A stretch of 64,000 nucleotides of DNA from Winogradskya consettensis (lineage in GTDB: Bacteria; Actinomycetota; Actinomycetes; Mycobacteriales; Micromonosporaceae): the NCBI RefSeq assembly GCF_018332715.1, contig NZ_BOQP01000051.1, forward strand, positions 186,001 to 250,000, in the 5' to 3' direction. Under the pieces are notes generated by a model, which did not search any database, was not told the origin of the DNA, and saw only the letters and a program-made list of their open reading frames with translations. A program made the position numbers and the translations under genes. Below, piece after piece: positions 1-9,000 of the stretch. Numbering within the stretch: the stretch's first letter is position 1; the number at the start of each line of letters is the position of its first letter.

Positions 1-3000
1 GCGTCTGAGACCCCTGGCCCGTGAACAACATCGCCATCGGACCGGCGACGACGGCCCCACCGGCCTCACCCGCGATGACAGCGTCAAGACCAGCGAGCAA
101 CGCCTCCCGCCCTGCCCCGGCAACAGCCGCACGCCGGTCCAACACCGAACGCGCCGAGATCAGCGTCCGCGCCACGTCCAACTCCGACACGCCGCCGTCG
201 AGCACGAACTCCCGCAGCCGCCGCGCCTGCTCCACCAGCGCCGGCGCGGTCCGCGCGGACAGCACCCACGGCACGACAGCACCCGAAGGCTCAGTGTCAG
301 CCGGCACGACAGCACCCGAAGGCTCAGTGCCGGCCGGCACGACGGGAGGAGCGGCTTCGAGGACCGCGTGCGCGTTCGTCCCGCTGATCGCGAACGACGA
401 GACCGCCGCCCGCCGGGGCCGCCCCCGCTCGGGCCACGCGACCGCGTCGGTGAGCAGCCGGACGTCGCCGGTCTCCCAGTCCACGTGCGGGGTCGGCTCG
501 TCGATGTGCAGCGTGGCAGGCAGAACCCCGTGCCGCATGGCCATGACCATCTTGATGACGCCGGCGACACCGGCGGTGGACTGGGTGTGGCCGATGTTGG
601 ACTTGAGCGAGCCGAGCCAGAGCGGGTTGCCGGCGGCGCGCTCCTGCCCGTACGTGGCCAGGACCGCTTGTGCCTCGATCGGGTCGCCCAGCGCGGTGCC
701 GGTCCCGTGTGCCTCGACCACGTCGACGTCGGCGGGTGTCAGCCGGGCGGCGGCGAGCGCCTGCCGGATGACGCGCTGCTGCGCGGGGCCGTTCGGGGCG
801 GTGAGGCCGTTGGAGGCGCCGTCGGAGTTGACGGCGGTGCCCCGGACGACGGCGAGGATCCGGTGGCCGTTGCGGCGGGCGTCGGAGAGGCGTTCGAGGA
901 CGAGCATGCCGACGCCTTCGGACATGCTGGTGCCGTCGGCGGCCGCGGCGAACGGCTTGCACCGCGCGTCGTCGGCTAGTCCGCGCTGCCGGCTGAACGA
1001 CGTGAAGATGCCGGGCTGGGTGATGACGGCGACGCCACCGGTGAGGGCGAGCTCGCACTCACCGCGGCGCAGCGACTCGACGGCCAGGTGCAGGGCGACG
1101 AGCGACGAGGAGCAGGCGGTGTCGATGGTGACGGCCGGGCCCTCGAAGCCGAACTGGTACGCGATCCGGCCGGACATGACGCTGCTGGCGCTGCCGGTGA
1201 GCAGGTGGCCCTCGATGCCGTCGGGCAGCGGGACGTTGATGCCGTAGTGCGAGGCGGCGCCGCCGATGAACACGCCGGTCGCGGTGCCGCGCAGCGACAG
1301 CGGTGCCATCCCGGCGCGTTCCAGGGCCTCCCACGACGCTTCCAGGAGCAGGCGTTGCTGCGGGTCCATGGCCAGTGCCTCGCGCGGGGAGATGCCGAAC
1401 AGGCGCGCGTCGAACGTGTCGGCGCCGTCGACGAAGCCGCCCGAGCGCACGTACGAGGTGCCGTCGCGGTCCGGGTCGGGGTCGTAGAGCGCGTCGAGGT
1501 CCCAGCCGCGGTCGGCGGGGAACGGGGTGATCGCGTCCCCGCCGTCGCTGACGAGCCGCCACAGGTCCTCGGGGCTGGTCACGCCGCCGGGCAGCCGGCA
1601 GCTCATGGCGACGATGACGACCTCGTCGTCCAGGACGCGGGCCGGGGCGACCGGTGCGGGCACTACCGCGGGCGCCGTCCCGGCGAGCCGCTCCACCAGG
1701 AACGCCGCGAGCGCTGCCGGGTTGGGCTGGTCGAACACGACGGTGGCGGGCAGCCGGGTGCCGGTGGCGGCCGTGAGCCGGTTGCGCAGTTCGACCGAGG
1801 TCAGCGAGTCGAAGCCGAGGTCGCGGAACGCCTGGTCGGCGCGGACGTGCTCGGCGTCGGCGTGACCGAGCACCGCGGCGGCGGTATCGCGGACCAGGTC
1901 GAGCAGGAGTCGCCGGCGGTCGGCGTCGTCGAGGCGGGCGACGCGGTCGGCCAGCGGGCTGCCGGTGGCCGCGGCGGTCGCGGCGCGGCGCAGCTTCGGC
2001 CGGACGAGACCGCGCAGCAGCGGCGTGGGTTCGCCCGGCGCGGCACGCAGCGCGGCGAGGTCGACAACGGTGGGGACCAGTGCCGGCCGGGACAGGGTCA
2101 GCGCCCGGTCGAACAGGGCGAGGCCGAGGCCGGACTCCAGGCTGCCCCCGATCCGCGCCACCTCGCGGTCGTCGAGTCCGCCGGCCATTCCGGCGGCGTC
2201 CGCCCACAGTCCCCAGCCCAGCGACAGTGCGGGCAGACCTGCCGCGCGCCGGAGCGAGGCGAGACCGTCCAGGTAGGCGTTGGCGGCCGCGTAGTTGGCC
2301 TGCCCCGGCGAGCCGAAGGTCGCCGACGCCGACGAGAACGTCACGAACCAGGCCAGGTCAAGTCCGAGAGTCAATTCATGGAGGGTACGCGCGGCGCCCG
2401 CCTTGGCCGCCCACACGCGGTCGACGCGTTCCGGGGTCATCGACGCGAGCACGCCGTCGTCGAGAACACCGGCGCAGTGCAGAACACCGGTCAGCCGTAC
2501 GCCCTCCAGCAGCTCGCGCACCGCACCGGCATCCGAGACGTCACACGCCACCACGCGGGCCGTGGCACCCAGGTCCGCGAGGCGTCGCACCAGGTCCTCG
2601 CCGCCGCCACCGCGGCTGACGAGCAGCAGATCGCGGACTCCGTGCGTACGGACGACGTGTTCGGCGAACAGCCCACCCAGCAGGCCCGTCCCACCCGTGA
2701 TCAGCACCGTCCCCGCCGGATCCACCGGCACCGGCAGCGTGAACACGTTCTTGCCCACGTGACGGGCCTGGCTGATGTGCCGGTACGCGGCGACGGCGTC
2801 GCGGACATCCCACGCCCGGATCGGTGACAGGGACAGCTGACCGTCAGCGAACAGCACCGCGACCCGGGCCTGCATCTCCTGCAGCCGGTCATGGTCCACC
2901 AGCGTCAGGTCGAACGCCCGGTACGCGACGCCGGGATGCGCGTCCGCCACGGACTCCGCGGTCCGCAGGTCGGCCTTGCCCAGCTCGATGAACCGTCCAC

Positions 3001-6000
3001 CGGCGCGCAGCAGCCCCAGCGACGCGTCGACGTACTCACCGGCCAGGGAGTTGAGCACCACGTCCACGGCGGGGAAGGAGTCGGCGAAACCCAGGTCCCG
3101 CGACGAGGCGATGTGCGCGTCGTCGAGGCCCATGCCGCGCAGCACGTCCCACTTGGCGGGGCCGGCCGTGGCGTACACCTCGGCACCCCGCAACCGGGCC
3201 AGCTGGACGGCGGCCATGCCGACACCACCGGCCGCGGCGTGGATCAGCACCCGCTCGCCGGCCTCGAGGGCGGCCAGGTCGTACAGGCCGTACCAGGCGG
3301 TGAGGTACGCCGTGGACACGGATGCGGCCTCGGCGAACGTCCATCCGGCGGGCATCGGGGTGAGCAGCCGCCGGTCGGTGACGGCGAGCGGGCCGAACGC
3401 GCCGAAGAAGGAGCCGAAGACCCGGTCGCCGACCGCGAGGCCGGTGACGTCGGCGGCCACCTCGGCCACGACGCCGGCGCCCTCGGAGCCCATCAGCGCC
3501 GGTTCCGGGTACATGCCGAGCGCCATGAGCACGTCGCGGAAGTTGATGCCGGCCGCGCGCATCGCGACCCGGACCTGGCCGGGGGCGAGCTCGGCGCCGG
3601 CGTCCGGTGCCGGGACCAGCGCGAGGTGGTCGAGGCTGGTGCCCCCGGCCACGTCGAGCCGCCAGCTTCCGGTGCCGGGAACGCGAAGCCCGGCCGCCGC
3701 CTGGGCGTGCGCCAGACGGGGCACCCAGACCTTGCCGTCGCGCAGGGCCAGCTGCGGCTCGCCGAGGGCGGCGGCAGCGGACAGCGCCGCACGGGAGGCG
3801 TCGGTGTCGTCGAGATCGACCAGTACCAGGCGGCCGGGGTTCTCGGTCTGCGCGCTGCGCAGCAGCCCCAGCGCCGCGGCGGCACCCGGATCGCGCACCG
3901 GCTCCGCGGCGGGCACCGCGTGCGTGGAGACCACGACCAGCGGCGCCCCGGCGTCCCGGTCGTCCGCGAGCCATTCCTGCACGGTCGTCAGCGCCGCGCG
4001 GGTTGCCCCGGCGTCATCCGTTTGCGGGGGCAGCTCGAAGATCGAGGTCACATCGGTGGTGGCGGTGGGCAGGTCGCCCGGCAGGGGGGACCAGTCGACG
4101 GCGAACAACGTGTGGTGCAGCGCCGCATCGGCGTCGGTGGCCGGCATCGGGGCCGCGCGCAGCACCAGCCGCTCAACGGTGGCCACCTCGGCACCCGTCT
4201 CGTCGGCGAGCGCGACGGCGACCGCGTCCGGGCCGGCCGGGGTCAGCCGCACCCGCAGCGTCCGGGCCCCGGCGGCGGCCAGCGTGACACCGGTCCAGGC
4301 GAACGGCAGTGCGGGGCCGGTACCGCTGACGAACCCGCCCGCGGCGATGGCGTGCAGGGCGGCGTCCAGCAGCGCGGGGTGCAGCCCGTAGCCCTGATCG
4401 GCGACGGAATCCGGCAGCGTGGCTTCCGCGTACACGATGCCGTCGGCACTGCGCCAGGCCCGGCGCAGACCCTGGAAGGCCGGGCCGTAGCCGAAGCCTG
4501 ACCCGGTCGCGTCGTAGTCCCCGGCCCCGGGGATCGGCTCGGCGCCGGCAGGCGGCCAGGAGGCCACCGCGAACGGCTGCGGGGCGGCGGCGTGCGTGGT
4601 GAGGGCGCCGTGGGCGTGCCGGGTCCAGGGGGCGTCGTTGTCGGGTCGCGAGTGCACCGAGACCGTACGGGCCCCGGCGTCGTCGGGTGCGCCGACGGCG
4701 ACCTGCAGCTGCGGGCCACCGTTCACGGGTAGGGCCAGCGGCGCCTCGATGGTGAGCTCGTCCAGCACGACGGCGCCGGTGAGCCGGCCGGCGTGCAGGG
4801 CCAGCTCGACGAACGCGGTGCCGGGCAGCAGCACCCGGTCGAGAACGACGTGGTCGGCGAGCCACGGGTGGGCCGCGATGCCGAGCCGGCCCGTGAGGAT
4901 CAGTCCGTCGTCGTCGGCGCGGGACACCGCGGCGGCGACCAGCGGGTGCCCGGCGGCGGCCTGCCCGGCGGACGCGGGGTCACCGGCGGGCAGACCCGGC
5001 AGCGGCCAGAAACGCTCGTGCTGGAACGGGTACGTCGGCAGCGGCGCCACCGGCGACTCCGGCACCACCGCGGTCCAGTCCACGGCGACACCCGACGTCC
5101 ACAGGCCGGCAACGGCCCGCAGCAGCGCGGGGCGGTCCGCCACGCCGGCGGGCACGACGGTGAGGTTGCCGGCCCGTGCGTACGCGTCAGCCGCTTGCGC
5201 CGTGCGAGGGTTCGGCTCGGCCCAGTACCCGGCGTCGAGCAGGCTCCCGTCGAGGGAACCCCCGGTGACGCCCGACAGGAACGGGGTGTGCCCGGACGCG
5301 GGTGCGAGGCTACGCAGAGCAGCGATGACGTCGTCACGCCCCGTGCCGTACGCGGCGACCACGGCAGCACCCTCGGCGACCGTGAGGGCTCCGCAGGCCA
5401 CCGCCGCGGCGATCTCCCCGTCGCCGTCCCCGGCGTACGCGGCGATGGGCACGCCGAGCTCCGCCCACGCCTGCGCCAGCGCCACGTTGCCGGCCCAGCG
5501 GACAGCGCGGGCGACCAGCGGCTCCGTGGCGGGCACGCCGAGCACCGGCTCCGTGGCGGGCGCGCCGAGCACCGGGAAGTCGAAGTGGGCGGCGCACTCG
5601 TGCAGCAGTTCGGTGTACCGGGGTGACAGTTCGGCGGGAACCGCGGTGCCACTGCCCGCGAGGACCAGCACGATGCCGTCGCGGCCGGTGGCGGAGACGG
5701 TGCCCGCCGGGGCCGACCCGTCGGCCACGGCTGCCAGGCCGGCGCGCAGGGACGCCGTGTCACCGGCCACGACCACGGCACGCTCGCCGAGTGCGGCACG
5801 GCTGGTGACGAGCGTCCTTGCCAGCGCCGCGGGGCCCGCGGTCACGTCCAGCAACCGCTCGGCCTGGTCACGCAGCGCCTGTGGCGAGGCCGCGGACAGC
5901 ACGTACGGCAGCGGCCCGGCTGGGCTCTCGGCAGCCACCGCGCCAGCCGCTTCGGGCGCTTCCTCGATGATGACGTGTGCGTTGGTGCCGCTCATCCCGA

Positions 6001-9000
6001 ACGAGGACACACCAGCACGCCGGATCCGGTCGCCTGCGTGCCAGGTACGCGGTTCCGTGAGCAGCTCGACCGCACCCATCGACCAGTCGACGTGCGGTGT
6101 CGGCGCATCAACATGCAACGTGCGCGGCAACTCGCCGTGCCGCATCGCCATCACCATCTTGATGACACCCGCAACACCCGACGCCGCCTGCGTATGACCG
6201 ATGTTCGACTTCACCGACCCCAACCACAACGGATCACCGACACGATCGCGGCCATACGTGGCCAGCAACGCCTCCGCCTCGATCGGGTCACCCAGCGTGG
6301 TGCCGGTTCCGTGCGCCTCCACCACATCAACGTCCGCAGCCGACAGATCGGCGACAGCCAGGGCCTGCCGGATGACGCGCTGCTGCGAAGGACCGTTCGG
6401 GGCGGTCAGGCCGTTCGAGGCGCCGTCCTGGTTGACCGCGCTACCGCGTACCACGGCAAGAATTTCATGGTTGTTGCGCTGCGCATCCGACAACCGCTCC
6501 ACCAGCAGCAGACCGACACCCTCACCCCAACCCGTGCCATCAGCAGCCGCCGCGAACGCCTTGATCCGACCGTCCGCCGCCAACCCACGCTGACGACTGA
6601 ACTCGGTGAAGATACCCGGCGTGGAGATGACCGCGACACCACCGGCAAGCGCCAGGTCGCACTCCCCCGACCGCAACGCCTGCGCGGCCAGATGCAACGC
6701 CACCAACGATGAGGAGCATGCGGTGTCGACCGTGACGGCCGGTCCTTCAAGGCCGAACGAGTACGAGATCCGGCCGGACACCACACTCGCCGAACTACCC
6801 GTTGCCAGATAGCCGTCCGTGTCCGAGCCACCATTCGCCACCAGCGCGAGATAGTCCTGGCTGTTCGTGCCGATGAACACGCCGGTCCGGCTACCCGCCA
6901 TCCCGCGCGGGTTCATCGACGCACGTTCGAACAACTCCCACGACGCCTCGAGCAGCAGACGCTGCTGCGGATCCATCGCCACCGCCTCACGCGGCGAGAT
7001 CCCGAACAACGAAGCGTCAAAACCCGCGACGTCGGCGAGGAAACCACCCGCCTGCGTGTACGACGTACCCGGCCGGTCCGGGTCCGGATCGTACAGCGCG
7101 CCCAGGTCCCAGCCCCGGTCGGACGGGAACTCGCTGACCGTGTCGATGCCACCGGTGACGACCCGCCACAGCTCCTCGGGCGAGGTCACCCCGCCGGGAT
7201 AGCGGCAGGTCATCGCCACGATGGCGATCGGTTCATCGGTGCGGATCGCGACCATTGCCGGCAGTGCGGCCTCGGGGGCGGCGGTGGCGGCCGACCGGCG
7301 TCGGAGGTGGTCCGCGAGCGCGGCCGGAGTGGGGTGGTCGAAGACGAGCCCCGCTCCCAGCGTCAGTCCGGTCCGCGCCATGAGCCGGTTGCGCAGCTCG
7401 ACCGCGGTGAGCGAGTCGAAACCCAGGTCCTTGAACGGTTTTCCGGACTCCACCGCGGCCACGTCGGGGTAGCCAAGGACGGCGGCGGCTTCCGTGCGGA
7501 CGAGCGTGAGGGCGGCGGGCCCGCTGAGCAGTGGCACGGCGATCTCCGCCGCGGCGGGTGCTTCCGGTTCCCCGCCGGGCAGCTCGGCGAAGAGCGGGCT
7601 GGGCCGTACGGCGCTGAACGCGGGCCGGGCCACCTCCCAGTCGACGTCCACGATGACGGAGGTCGCCCGGTCATGGGCGAGGGTCCGGTCCAGCGCGGCG
7701 ATCGCGACGGCGGGCTCCAGCGGGCGCAGGCCCCGGCGGCGCAGGAACTCCTCGCCGTCGCCGTCGTCCAGCATGCCGCCGCCTGCCCAGGGGCCCCACG
7801 CGACGGCCGTGGCGGGCTTCCCGGCGGCCCGCCGGCGCTCGGCGAGGGCGTCCAGGAACGCGTTCGCCGCGCTGTAGGCGATCTGGCCGCCGCCGCCCCA
7901 GACGCCGGCGATGGAGGAGAACAGCACGAACGCGTCGAGGTCGCCGGTCAGCCGATCGAGATTGTCCGCACCGTCCACTTTGGCGCGTAGCGCGGAGGCG
8001 AGCCGGTCCGCGTCGATGTCCGCGAGCGCGCCGCTGTCGTTCGCCCCGGCGGCGTGCACGACGGCCCGCAACGGGAACTCGGCGGGGACCGCCGCCAGCA
8101 CCCCGGCCAGCTCATCCCCATCGGCCACATCACAGGCCACCACGGTCACCCGGCAACCGGACGCCTCAACGTCGGCCACGAGCTCCGCGACACCCGGCGC
8201 GTCCGGGCCACGACGCCCGACGAGCAGAATGTGCTCGGCACCTCGCCCGGCGAGCCAGCGCGCGACGTGGCCGCCCAGAGCACCCGTGCCACCGGTCACC
8301 AGCACGGTCCCCCGGGGCTGCCAGGAGTCCTCCGGCGCGGGCCCGGTGAGGACGTGGGTGACCAGGCGGCGGACGTGGGCGGCTCCAGCCCGTACGGCGA
8401 CCTGATCCTCGGTGCCGGTGAGCACGGCCGTGAACCGCCGGGCGGTGTCGTCGTCGAGCGTGGCGGGCAGGTCGATCAGGCCGCCCCAGCGGGCCGGTTC
8501 CTCCAGGGCCAGCGCGCGGCCGGCGCCCCAGAGCAGCGCGCCCGCCGGGTCGGGGGTCTCGCCCGGGGTGACCGCGACCGCCTGCCGGGTCACGGCCCAG
8601 AGCGGCACGTCACGGCCGGCTTGCGCGAGGGTACGGACGACAGCGACCGCCGCCAGCGTGCTGAACGGCACCGGCCGCAGCTCCTCGCCGGCCGCGGCCA
8701 CCAGCACGATGCCCGCGGGCGCCGGATCGAGCAGCGCCCGTTCGAGCAGCACCGGATCGAGCTCCGAAGTGGTCAGTGCGACCACGAGCGGGGAGGCACC
8801 CGCTTCCCGCAGCGCGTCGGTGACGTCGTCGGACGCGGCGCCGGGTGCGGTGAGGACCAGCCAGGTGCCGGTCGGTGAGGCCGTGCCGGGTTCGTCGAGC
8901 CTGCGCCAGAGGACCTGCTGCCGGCGGCCGTGGTCGACGTCCGCGGTGGCGTCCTTCGGCGGGTCCAGCCAGTAGCGGTCGCGCTGAAACGCGTACGTGG

